A stretch of 64,000 nucleotides of DNA from positions 29,059 through 93,058 of the forward strand of contig JAFWGU010000006.1 in the NCBI GenBank assembly GCA_017512285.1. The letters run 5' to 3'. The position numbers and the translations under genes were made by a program. Below the pieces are notes generated by a model. The model was not told the DNA's origin. It made no database searches and worked only from the letters and a program-made list of their open reading frames with translations. This DNA comes from Erysipelotrichaceae bacterium. GTDB taxonomy: Bacteria; Bacillota_I; Bacilli_A; Erysipelotrichales; Erysipelotrichaceae. Below, piece after piece: positions 46,550-54,244 of the stretch (the stretch's first letter is position 1; each line of letters opens with the position of its first letter).

Positions 46550-48208
46550 CTATTCCTTTTCCAGAGCCAGTGTTCTGGTTGTTGCGTCGCAGACTTCTGC
46601 AGGTCCATAGTACTGAATTGCACCTGGATATACGAAATCCGTTTCAACAGCCCACTGTTCTCTGTGAGCAGCGAAGTACTGGAATGGCTTGCCATCCAGT
46701 TCGACTAAGGCCTTTCTGATAACCGGCTTGTCCTTGCCGTTTCTTCTCTCGATGTTCATCATCTTGGTAATTGGCATGCCGCCGGCAACCCACTGTTCAG
46801 CAGGTTTTGACAGATTTGAAACCTTTGAGAGATATCCCGTGTATCCGTACAGGATCAGCATTGAGGCATTGTAGCCTAATGAGTAACAGTAGTCAGCGTC
46901 GAAGTTGCTTGGGAAAGCACATCTGCCTTCATAACCGAAGAAGTGATGCTGAGCTGAGAACTTGCCCTTGAATGTTCCGGCTTTCTTTCTCTGAGCCAGC
47001 TTTTCCTTGACCAGGGCTGAGAACAGCTTCTCTGATTCGATCAGTGATACCTGAACGTTGCCGTGCGGGTCTCTTTCCAGGAACAGCTGCTGCTGAATGC
47101 CCTGCGGCAGTAAGGCGAATACCTTCATTGATTCAGGAGTAATGCCCTTTTCAATGAATTCGTACTTTTCCTGCCATGTTGGAAGTGCGTTGAACTCATC
47201 AGCCTTGGCGCCTGCCAGTAATTCGTTGATCTCAGCGATCAGAACTGAGAATTCAGGAATGAATTCTACGATGCCTTCAGGAATGATGGCAACGCCGAAG
47301 TTCATGCCCCTGGCAGCTCTGTTGGCCACTGAATCGGTAATGTATTCAGCGATTTCGTTTAATGACATCTTCTTGGCGGCTACTTCCTCACCTACCAGAC
47401 AGATGTTAGGCTGTGTCTGTAAGGCACACTCTAAGGCAACGTGTGAAGCTGAACGGCCCATGACCTTGATGAAGTGCCAGTACTTTTTGGCTGAGTTGGC
47501 ATCTCTTTCGATGTTACCAATCAGTTCTGAATATGTCTTTGTGGCTGTATCGAAACCGAATGAACATTCGATGTCATCGTTCTTCAGGTCACCGTCGATG
47601 GTCTTCGGACATCCGATTACCTGAACGCCGGTCTTGTGTGCTGCGAAGTATTCGGCCAGTACGGCTGCGTTGGTATTTGAATCATCACCACCGATTATGA
47701 CGATGGCATTGATACCATGTCTGCGGCAAACTTCAGCTGCGACCTCAAACTGCTCTTCAGTCTCAAGCTTTGTTCTGCCTGAACCGATGATGTCAAATCC
47801 GCCGGTATTGCGGTATTCATTGATGAATTCATCATCAAATACTACATAGTCGTCATTGAGAATGCCGATAGGGCCATTCTTGAAACCATACAGGACATTA
47901 TCCTTATTGGTAGTCTTCAGGGCATCATATAATCCGCAGATTACGTTGTGTCCGCCAGGAGCCTGTCCGCCGGACAGGATGACACCTACTACCTGCTTGC
48001 CGGCCTTGGATGTATTCTTGCCTTTCTTGAAGACTATTTCCTTCTTGCCATAGGTATTCGGGAACAGTTCTCTGATCTTTTCCTGATCAGCTACGCTCTG
48101 TGTTGGTTCTCCCTCTTCGACACAGATTTCAGAAACACCATTTCTCAGCATGCCAGGAAGTTTTGGCTGATACTGATATCTGGCTGTTTGAAGCGGTGAT
48201 AATTTCAT
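46550..48208 (-). CDS. pfp: Pyrophosphate-dependent 6-phosphofructokinase (long form)
   Basis: The 552-residue enzyme is of the long PPi-PFK clade. Diagnostic residues are GGDDSNTNAA (second Asp instead of Gly marks PPi use) and PKTIDGDLKN (Lys before TID) with the catalytic Asp. The N-terminal GGQAPGGHNVI is the phosphate loop. It phosphorylates fructose-6-P with PPi, reversibly, saving ATP in anaerobes. It is preceded by its own leader with a TATAAT-like box and ends at a strong terminator. No ATP-dependent PFK is in the window. Confidence 0.95.
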   Translation of the reverse strand: MKLSPLQTARYQYQPKLPGMLRNGVSEICVEEGEPTQSVADQEKIRELFPNTYGKKEIVFKKGKNTSKAGKQVVGVILSGGQAPGGHNVICGLYDALKTTNKDNVLYGFKNGPIGILNDDYVVFDDEFINEYRNTGGFDIIGSGRTKLETEEQFEVAAEVCRRHGINAIVIIGGDDSNTNAAVLAEYFAAHKTGVQVIGCPKTIDGDLKNDDIECSFGFDTATKTYSELIGNIERDANSAKKYWHFIKVMGRSASHVALECALQTQPNICLVGEEVAAKKMSLNEIAEYITDSVANRAARGMNFGVAIIPEGIVEFIPEFSVLIAEINELLAGAKADEFNALPTWQEKYEFIEKGITPESMKVFALLPQGIQQQLFLERDPHGNVQVSLIESEKLFSALVKEKLAQRKKAGTFKGKFSAQHHFFGYEGRCAFPSNFDADYCYSLGYNASMLILYGYTGYLSKVSNLSKPAEQWVAGGMPITKMMNIERRNGKDKPVIRKALVELDGKPFQYFAAHREQWAVETDFVYPGAIQYYGPAEVCDATTRTLALEKE

Positions 48209-48283
48209 ATTAAATCTCCTTCTTTTACTCTATCTATATAATACAATTTTTCCCTTAATGAAAAAAGAATAACTCACTGTTTT

Positions 48284-49006
48284 TTACAGATGCTTTACCC
48301 TGCCCTTGTACTTGAAGTGGGCTGCTCTGTTGTCAGCGCCGTCAACATTCTGAGACTGGTATACATACGGTTTAAAGCCCTTTTCCACGCACTTTTCTAT
48401 GGCCGTAGTCATTATCGTATCAGCCAGATACATGCCGCTGATCGAGCTTACGGGGCCGGTAACGATGCCGTCAACGGTCATGCAGCCATCGCCTTCCGGG
48501 GCACAGTTATCAAGTACGACATCGCACAGTTCATACAGCTTCCTGCCGCTTGGATGTCTTGAAGTCATCTTCTCCGACACCTTCAGTGAGGTGATGCAGA
48601 CGGTGAAAATGCCTTCCTTTCTGCATCTCATGGCCATCTCCACCGGTACGGCATTTCTGCCTGAATTGGAGGTGATGAACATGATGTCACCCGGATTAAT
48701 GTCATAATTGTCGAATATGATGTCAGCCAGACCAGGCAGACGTTCCACTGAACCGCTTCTGCTTGTTCCAAACATCGTCAACTGGTCGGGGTCAAGTATC
48801 GCATTGACGTTTGCCAGTCCGCCGGCCCGGGCAAATACCTCTATTCCGACCATGTGGGAATGCCCCGTACCAAACATGTGAATGATGCGGTCATTCATGA
48901 TGTTGTCTACTACCTTGTCAACGCACAGGTTGATCTTTTCTTCGTTTTCCTGATAGGCCTGTCTGAGGATCTCCAGCAGGTCATTGGCATATCTGTTATT
49001 TATCAT
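48284..49006 (-). CDS. SIS-domain protein of the UPF0309 type
   Basis: The 240-residue protein consists of one SIS (sugar isomerase) domain: HMFGTGHSHMVGIEVFARAGGLANVN, SNSGRNAVPVEMAM, TSRHPSGRKLYELCD and a C-terminal SQNVDGADN. UPF0309 proteins resemble N-acetylmuramic acid-6-P etherase and phosphosugar isomerases, but their reaction is not established. It lies immediately downstream of the ABC system III permease on the same strand, with a terminator in between. That position hints at phosphorylated amino-sugar handling. Confidence 0.88.
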   Translation of the reverse strand: MINNRYANDLLEILRQAYQENEEKINLCVDKVVDNIMNDRIIHMFGTGHSHMVGIEVFARAGGLANVNAILDPDQLTMFGTSRSGSVERLPGLADIIFDNYDINPGDIMFITSNSGRNAVPVEMAMRCRKEGIFTVCITSLKVSEKMTSRHPSGRKLYELCDVVLDNCAPEGDGCMTVDGIVTGPVSSISGMYLADTIMTTAIEKCVEKGFKPYVYQSQNVDGADNRAAHFKYKGRVKHL

Positions 49007-49022
49007 GGTTGTTCCTTTCTGA

Positions 49023-49048
49023 AAAAGTCTCTCGCAGGAGAGACTTTT
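49023..49048 (-). terminator. Terminator of ABC system III
   Basis: A perfect 11-bp stem AAAAGTCTCTC/GAGAGACTTTT with a gcag loop and a T run, between the permease and SIS genes. Confidence 0.9.
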
Positions 49049-49054
49049 AATTAA

Positions 49055-50716
49055 CTATAATCCGAAGTCCATCTTGCCCTTTGATGAGGTAAACAGGATC
49101 GTCAGTACCGTAGCTGCCGATACAAGCAGGATCGTACTCATGGCACTGGCAATACCCATATTGCCCTTGAGGATCTGGGTATAGATGGCAATGGACATCG
49201 TCATGTTCTTGTTGTTATAAACGAACAGTGAGCTGCTTAGCTCGGTAATGCATGATACCCAGCTTAATAATGCACCAGGCAGAATGCCGGCAAACATCAT
49301 CGGCAATGTTACCTTGAAGAAGGTATGGATGCCATTGGCACCAAGTGACTGCGAAGCTTCCTCTACTGAGGCACCGATCTGATGCAGTACGCTGGTTGAA
49401 GATCTGATCGTATATGGCAGTCTTCTGATTACCCAGATCGCAATGATGATGATCGATGTGCCGGTCAGATAGAACGGCTTGCCGTTGAAGGCCAGGATCG
49501 TTGCGATACCCAATACGGCTCCCGGTACGATGAACGGGAAGAAGGTCAGAGTATCAACGGTCTTGGTAATGGTCGAGCGGTGTCTGACATTGGCATATGA
49601 CGTGATGATGCCGATGACCAGGATCAGAGCTAAGGCAGCGAAGCCGAAGATGTATGTTCTGGAAATAGCCTTGCCCATTCTGGAGAATGCCTTGGCATAG
49701 CTGTCCAGTGAATACTGGCCGTCAACGAATACCTGTCCGGCTGATTTCTGGAATGAGTTATAGGTAACGGTAAGGATCGGCAGGATGGACAGCGTGGTCA
49801 TGAAGTAGATGTATGCATGAGCCAGTATGCCCTTGATGCCCTTGTAATCCTTCTGCTCAATTGGATGCAGAGAGTTCATCTCTACGTTCTTTCTGGTAGC
49901 GAAGTATCTCTGGATCATGAAGATGATGGCCGTAAATGCCAGCGTTATTGACGACAGGGCACTCGCCATGGCACCATCCCTGTAAACTTCACCCAGGTAT
50001 GATGAATAGATCAAGCCGCCCAATACGTGATAACCTTCACCGATGAGCTCAGCAGTACCGAAGTCTGCGAAGGCTCTCATGAATGACAGTAATGCCGTTG
50101 ACAGTACCGTCGGTAAAATCAACGGGATGTAGATCTTGATGATCTTTCTCAAGCCGCGGCAGCCCAGGTTTTCGGCAGCCTCTACCAGAGAACTGTCAAG
50201 ATTCTTCAGGGCACCGGAAATGTACATGTACATCGTGGCGGTCGATCCGACGACGAACGTGAAGATGATGCCCCAGAACCCGTAGATACCCGGGAACTGA
50301 ATGCCGAACAGCTTATTGATGAACTTGGTAAAGTAACCAACACGTCCGCCCAATAAGATCCAGCTGTAACCGCCTAAAAACGGCGGAGTAATCGTTGATA
50401 CAAGCAGCAGTACGTCAATCAGTTTCTTGCCCTTGATCTTTACATGCCTCATGATCATGGCATAGGTCGTACCCGTAACAATGGATATGCAGGTACTGGT
50501 CAGCGCGATCTTGAAGCTGTTGGCAACCGCGCTCATGTAATATCTGGATGTGAAGAACTTCTTATATGAATCAAAGTTGAACTTGCCGTCAACGTAGATG
50601 CCGCCGATGATCATTCTCAAAAGCGGATACAGGAAGAAGAACGCAAAGAACGAGAAACATATGATCGTCATCACATTCCAGATGGTAAACTCCCTTGTAT
50701 GTTTTCTGCGTTTCAT
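49055..50716 (-). CDS. ABC importer system III, fused two-domain permease
   Basis: The 553-residue fused permease is clearly paralogous to that of system I: same length, an N-terminal FLYPLLRMIIGGI, EAA loops EAAENLGCRGLRKIIK and EEASQSLGANGIHTFFK. About 12 membrane segments are expected. GAGGTAATTCAT, overlapping the ATPase stop, precedes the start. It is the last gene of the operon. Confidence 0.92.
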   Translation of the reverse strand: MKRRKHTREFTIWNVMTIICFSFFAFFFLYPLLRMIIGGIYVDGKFNFDSYKKFFTSRYYMSAVANSFKIALTSTCISIVTGTTYAMIMRHVKIKGKKLIDVLLLVSTITPPFLGGYSWILLGGRVGYFTKFINKLFGIQFPGIYGFWGIIFTFVVGSTATMYMYISGALKNLDSSLVEAAENLGCRGLRKIIKIYIPLILPTVLSTALLSFMRAFADFGTAELIGEGYHVLGGLIYSSYLGEVYRDGAMASALSSITLAFTAIIFMIQRYFATRKNVEMNSLHPIEQKDYKGIKGILAHAYIYFMTTLSILPILTVTYNSFQKSAGQVFVDGQYSLDSYAKAFSRMGKAISRTYIFGFAALALILVIGIITSYANVRHRSTITKTVDTLTFFPFIVPGAVLGIATILAFNGKPFYLTGTSIIIIAIWVIRRLPYTIRSSTSVLHQIGASVEEASQSLGANGIHTFFKVTLPMMFAGILPGALLSWVSCITELSSSLFVYNNKNMTMSIAIYTQILKGNMGIASAMSTILLVSAATVLTILFTSSKGKMDFGL

Positions 50717-50721
50717 ATGAA

Positions 50722-51792
50722 TTACCTCTTCATTAACGTCGTTCCGTTTTCATCAGTCGTGAACAGGTTTACTACGTCCTTCTCAACCTCAAGGAATACG
50801 GTCTCTCCAACTTCATGCAGAGGATCGTTTACGCTGCAGGACAGTAACAGCTCTCCTGCTCCGGTCTCAATGGTGTAATGGATGTCCGTGCCGAAGAATA
50901 CGCGCTCTTTGACAGTTCCTTTAATACCCTTGTCAGCGAACTTCAGGTCCTTAGGACGGATGCAGATGATAGCTTCCTTTTCCGTGCAGTCATCATTGAT
51001 CCTGTTGAATTCATAACTCTGATCAGTACCGATGAGGGTACCCTTCTTGCCGTCAAGGCTGCATCTGACCAGATTTGACTGACCCATGAAGGTTGCCGTG
51101 AAGAGATTTACCGGATGACGGTAGATGTTTACCGGGTTATCAACCTGCTGGATGACACCCTTGTTCATTACGGCAATTCTGTCGGAAATGGCCAGCGCCT
51201 CTTCCTGGTCGTGAGTTACGTATACCGTGGTAATGTCAGCCTGCTGCTGAATGTGACGGATGACGCTTCTCATCTCAACTCTTAACTTGGCATCGAGGTT
51301 GCTCAACGGTTCGTCCATCAGCAGTACGTCAGGCTGAATGACAATGGCTCTTGCCAGAGCAATACGCTGCTGCTGGCCGCCTGACATGTTGCTGGGAATT
51401 CTGTCAGCCAGTTCTTCGATCTGAACCATCTTCAGCATGTCATCGACGCGCTGACTCAGTTCAGGTTCCTTTATCTTACGTTCCTTCAAACCGAACGCTA
51501 CATTCTCTCTTGTGGTCATATGAGGGAAAACCGCATAGTTCTGGAAGACCATGCCGATGTTTCTCTTATATGGAGGCAGGTTGTTGATCACCCTGTCATC
51601 AAATTTAATCTCTCCACCTTCAATGGTGTTGAATCCGGCAATCATTCTTAACAGTGTTGTCTTGCCGCATCCGGATGGACCAAGCAGGGTAAAGAATTCA
51701 CCCGGTTTGATGACAACGGACAGATCCGGTATGACAACGTTGTTGTTATCGTATACTTTCTTAGCGTGTTCAATGTTGATCGTAACAGTCAT
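50722..51792 (-). CDS. ABC importer system III, ATPase
   Basis: The 356-residue ATPase has GPSGCGKTT, VFQNYAVFPHM, LSGGQQQR (after SNM), LLMDEPLSNLDAKLR and VTHDQEEALA, then a TOBE-like domain from about residue 240. It is separated from the binding-protein gene by about 100 bases that contain a hairpin, and from the permease by 5 bases. Confidence 0.93.
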   Translation of the reverse strand: MTVTINIEHAKKVYDNNNVVIPDLSVVIKPGEFFTLLGPSGCGKTTLLRMIAGFNTIEGGEIKFDDRVINNLPPYKRNIGMVFQNYAVFPHMTTRENVAFGLKERKIKEPELSQRVDDMLKMVQIEELADRIPSNMSGGQQQRIALARAIVIQPDVLLMDEPLSNLDAKLRVEMRSVIRHIQQQADITTVYVTHDQEEALAISDRIAVMNKGVIQQVDNPVNIYRHPVNLFTATFMGQSNLVRCSLDGKKGTLIGTDQSYEFNRINDDCTEKEAIICIRPKDLKFADKGIKGTVKERVFFGTDIHYTIETGAGELLLSCSVNDPLHEVGETVFLEVEKDVVNLFTTDENGTTLMKR

Positions 51793-51837
51793 AATAATAC
51801 TCTCCTGTTTCTATCGATTCCCTGGAAAATAATTGAG

Positions 51838-51871
51838 AAAACTGGAGCAGAGTCATGCCCTACTCCAGTTT
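51838..51871 (-). repeat. Hairpin between system III binding-protein and ATPase genes
   Basis: AAACTGGAG/CTCCAGTTT stem (9 bp) with a 16-base loop, followed on the minus strand by TCTCAATT. It could be a partial terminator that sets a high binding-protein to ATPase ratio, in the same position as the 13-bp repeat of system II. Confidence 0.7.
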
Positions 51872-51895
51872 CCGTCTTTCTAGCTGAATAGTTAA

Positions 51896-52969
51896 TTATT
51901 CTTTTGGTGGAGCCTTAACGCCGAGTTCTTCGATGATCGTCTGTAACTGGCTTACGATTTCACCCTTGTGCTGAGATGTCCAGTATGAGCTGCAATCCCA
52001 TGTCTTGGTAGCGTCTGTGAAGCCTAATGTCTCATAGTAGGTGTTACCCGGAACATCCAGTAATACTACCTGGCCAGGAATCGTTACGGCGATTTCTGCC
52101 CATTCCTTTGATGTTACATAGTCGAGGTATTTCTTACCGTTGTTAGGATGCTTGCAGTTGGCAATCAGACCAGGTCCGCCTAACTTTGTGATGACGCCTT
52201 CTTCAGGTAAAACGACCTTAACGTTGTTGCCCTTGCCGGCAGCCTTCAGGTCCTTTAAGAATGACATTACACCAGTATCCCATGAGCAGCCAACCCAGTA
52301 TTCGCCGCTTTCAACACCCTTGTATGTTACGGATGAAGAGTTAACGAACTTGCCATCGAGCTGTTCGAGGAACTTTCTGACATAATCCCAGCCCTGATCA
52401 TCGATTGAGATGTTAGCAGGATCCTTGCCCATGTCTACAAGCATTGTTTCAATGTGGTAGTAAGCACTGTTGGACTTTAACGGGTCAGCAATTGCGATGT
52501 GGCCCTTCAGTCTTGGGTCGAGAAGGTCAGCATAGCTCTTGATCTCAAACGGACACAGATCCGTATTGTAGAAGATTACGTGCGTGCTGCCGCTGTTTGT
52601 AGCACAGTAGCCATAGTTGTTACGATACTTCTCAGGCAGTTCGTCATTATGAGGTGACTTGTATTCCTGGAATAATGAAGTATCTGTCAGGATCTCGGCC
52701 AAGCCGCCGCAGCTGTATACGTCTGCCTGCGGGTCATCCTTTTCAGCAACCAGTCTTGCATAGCCTTCTGCTGAAGCCATTGAAATGAATTCAACGTCAA
52801 GGCCTGTTGCCTTTTCAAATGCCGGTTCCAGAACGTCCAGAACTTCCTGAGCTGATGAGGTATATACTACTACGGTATCGCCTTCGTCAACTGCTTCCTC
52901 CTTGGGACCACAGGCTGTCAGACCCATTACCATCACCAAGGACAGTAAAAGAATCAAAAACTTTTTCAT
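51896..52969 (-). CDS. ABC importer system III, substrate-binding lipoprotein
   Basis: The 357-residue lipoprotein has lipobox GLTAC with Cys20. The mature domain begins VVVYTSSAQEVLDVLEPAF and contains ARLVAEKDDPQADVYSCGG, nearly the wording of the system I binder. The start at 52969 follows GGAGGG; a longer frame from 53083 would run through the upstream terminator. The minus strand shows a TATAAT about 33 bases before the start, but unlike system I there is no cre match. Confidence 0.91.
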   Translation of the reverse strand: MKKFLILLLSLVMVMGLTACGPKEEAVDEGDTVVVYTSSAQEVLDVLEPAFEKATGLDVEFISMASAEGYARLVAEKDDPQADVYSCGGLAEILTDTSLFQEYKSPHNDELPEKYRNNYGYCATNSGSTHVIFYNTDLCPFEIKSYADLLDPRLKGHIAIADPLKSNSAYYHIETMLVDMGKDPANISIDDQGWDYVRKFLEQLDGKFVNSSSVTYKGVESGEYWVGCSWDTGVMSFLKDLKAAGKGNNVKVVLPEEGVITKLGGPGLIANCKHPNNGKKYLDYVTSKEWAEIAVTIPGQVVLLDVPGNTYYETLGFTDATKTWDCSSYWTSQHKGEIVSQLQTIIEELGVKAPPKE

Positions 52970-53065
52970 TATTATTTCCCTCCAGTTTTTTATTCTGAAT
53001 AAATTATAACACCTATTTTGTTCCTGGGCGCAAACATAAGCATGGTTTTTGCACAATTGGTATAT

Positions 53066-53089
53066 AAAAAGACCACTTTTCATGGTCTT
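53066..53089 (-). terminator. Terminator of the membrane/GNAT gene
   Basis: AAGACCA/TGGTCTT stem overlapping the stop codon, with TTTTT on the minus strand. Confidence 0.85.
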
Positions 53090-53697
53090 CAGTAAAGCTT
53101 TCTGATGTATCCCTGTTCCGTCTTTACGAATCCTACGTGATAAAGGTATTTTCTATGATTCTTGTCTGGCCCTCTGTATATTACTGTCTCAATGCCATCG
53201 CTCTTTAACCTTCCCAGTAAGAATCTGCCGATGGAGAAATCCCGGAATTCCGGAATCGTATAGTCCAGCAGAAGCTCTATCTCATTACTGTCGCTCTTAC
53301 CAATCGTAATTCCTACCGGCTTGCCCTCACAGCTGATGATGTAAAATACGTCCGCATCCTCATAGTCAAGGGTTATTCCCGGGAAACAAGTCATGATGTC
53401 GCCATGGTAACGATTAAGAAGGTATTCCAGATATTTATCATCCTTGCCGACTCTGGTGATCTCATATTCCTTGCCCATTCTGCTCATCTTCCACAGGAAG
53501 TGCAGATTGATGAATACCAGACACGCATTCATCACGGCTGTCGGATATGATCCTATTATCAGTGCATATATGGTAAAGATGATACTGCCAATCGTATTAA
53601 CGACTCTCAGCTTTACTACCGACGTCATCAGCATGGATACCAGTACGAGTAACGAGCCGATGTATCCTATTGCTTCTATTAAAAATGAACCTTTCAT
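53089..53697 (-). CDS. Membrane (YgjV-like) plus acetyltransferase-like fusion
   Basis: The 202-residue protein has three predicted membrane helices in its first 80 residues (IEAIGYIGSLLVLVSMLM..., ending NLHFLWKMSRMGKEYE), resembling the small YgjV-type membrane family. The soluble rest looks like a GNAT acetyltransferase: FYIISCEGKPVGITIGKS, IPEFRDFSIGRFLLGRL, and a C-terminal YLYHVGFVKTEQGY. Similarity to GNAT is by pattern only. The start at 53697 follows GGGTGAT; a longer reading from 53739 lacks a ribosome site. Confidence 0.72.
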   Translation of the reverse strand: MKGSFLIEAIGYIGSLLVLVSMLMTSVVKLRVVNTIGSIIFTIYALIIGSYPTAVMNACLVFINLHFLWKMSRMGKEYEITRVGKDDKYLEYLLNRYHGDIMTCFPGITLDYEDADVFYIISCEGKPVGITIGKSDSNEIELLLDYTIPEFRDFSIGRFLLGRLKSDGIETVIYRGPDKNHRKYLYHVGFVKTEQGYIRKLY

Positions 53698-53757
53698 GTA
53701 ATCACCCGTTTCTACTACTATTGTAACCTGTATGTTCATGAAGTCAAATCAGAGAAA

Positions 53758-53779
53758 AAACTGCCCGTCAGGGCAGTTT
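53758..53779 (-). terminator. Terminator of the metG-rlmH operon
   Basis: A 9-bp stem AAACTGCCC/GGGCAGTTT with a 4-base loop, followed by TTTTTTCTC on the minus strand directly after rlmH. Confidence 0.92.
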
Positions 53780-54244
53780 CTACTTGTGATACGGTTCGTT
53801 ATTGAGAATCTTGTAACTGCGGTAAATCTGTTCCAGTAAAACGATCCTTACCAAATTGTGCGGGAAGGTCAGATCCGAAAGCTTCCATAAACAGTCAGCT
53901 CTGTTTCTGACTTCATCGCTTACTCCCAGCGAACCTCCGATGATGAAGGTTATGCTGGAAGAATGATAGGTATTGATCTCTTCGATTTTTCTGGCCAGAT
54001 TTTCCGAAGTGAATTCCTTTCCTCTTAAGTCCAGTAGAACGACGTAACTGTCCTTCTTAATGGCCTTCAGAATTCTTTCTCCTTCGATCTGCTTTACCCT
54101 GGCATCCTCAAGCTGAGAATTGGGTTCATCAGCCACCTCAGTTATTTCAATTTTAGTATAAGCCGTAAGTCTCTTGGCGTATTCATCTACCAGAGCCCTG
54201 GTGGCCTTTTCCTTTAACTTGCCGACGGCAACTATCTGGATCAA
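53780..54244 (-). CDS. rlmH: 23S rRNA (pseudouridine1915-N3)-methyltransferase RlmH
   Basis: The 154-residue SPOUT methyltransferase methylates pseudouridine 1915 in 23S rRNA. Hallmarks are VAVGKLKEKATRALVDEYAKRL at the N-terminus, TFIIGGSLGVSDEVRNRAD near residue 105 and the end LLEQIYRSYKILNNEPYHK, all typical of the short family. The start codon is TTG, inside a TTGA overlap with the metG stop, with GAGG just upstream. No ATG fits this start. Confidence 0.95.
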   Translation of the reverse strand: MIQIVAVGKLKEKATRALVDEYAKRLTAYTKIEITEVADEPNSQLEDARVKQIEGERILKAIKKDSYVVLLDLRGKEFTSENLARKIEEINTYHSSSITFIIGGSLGVSDEVRNRADCLWKLSDLTFPHNLVRIVLLEQIYRSYKILNNEPYHK

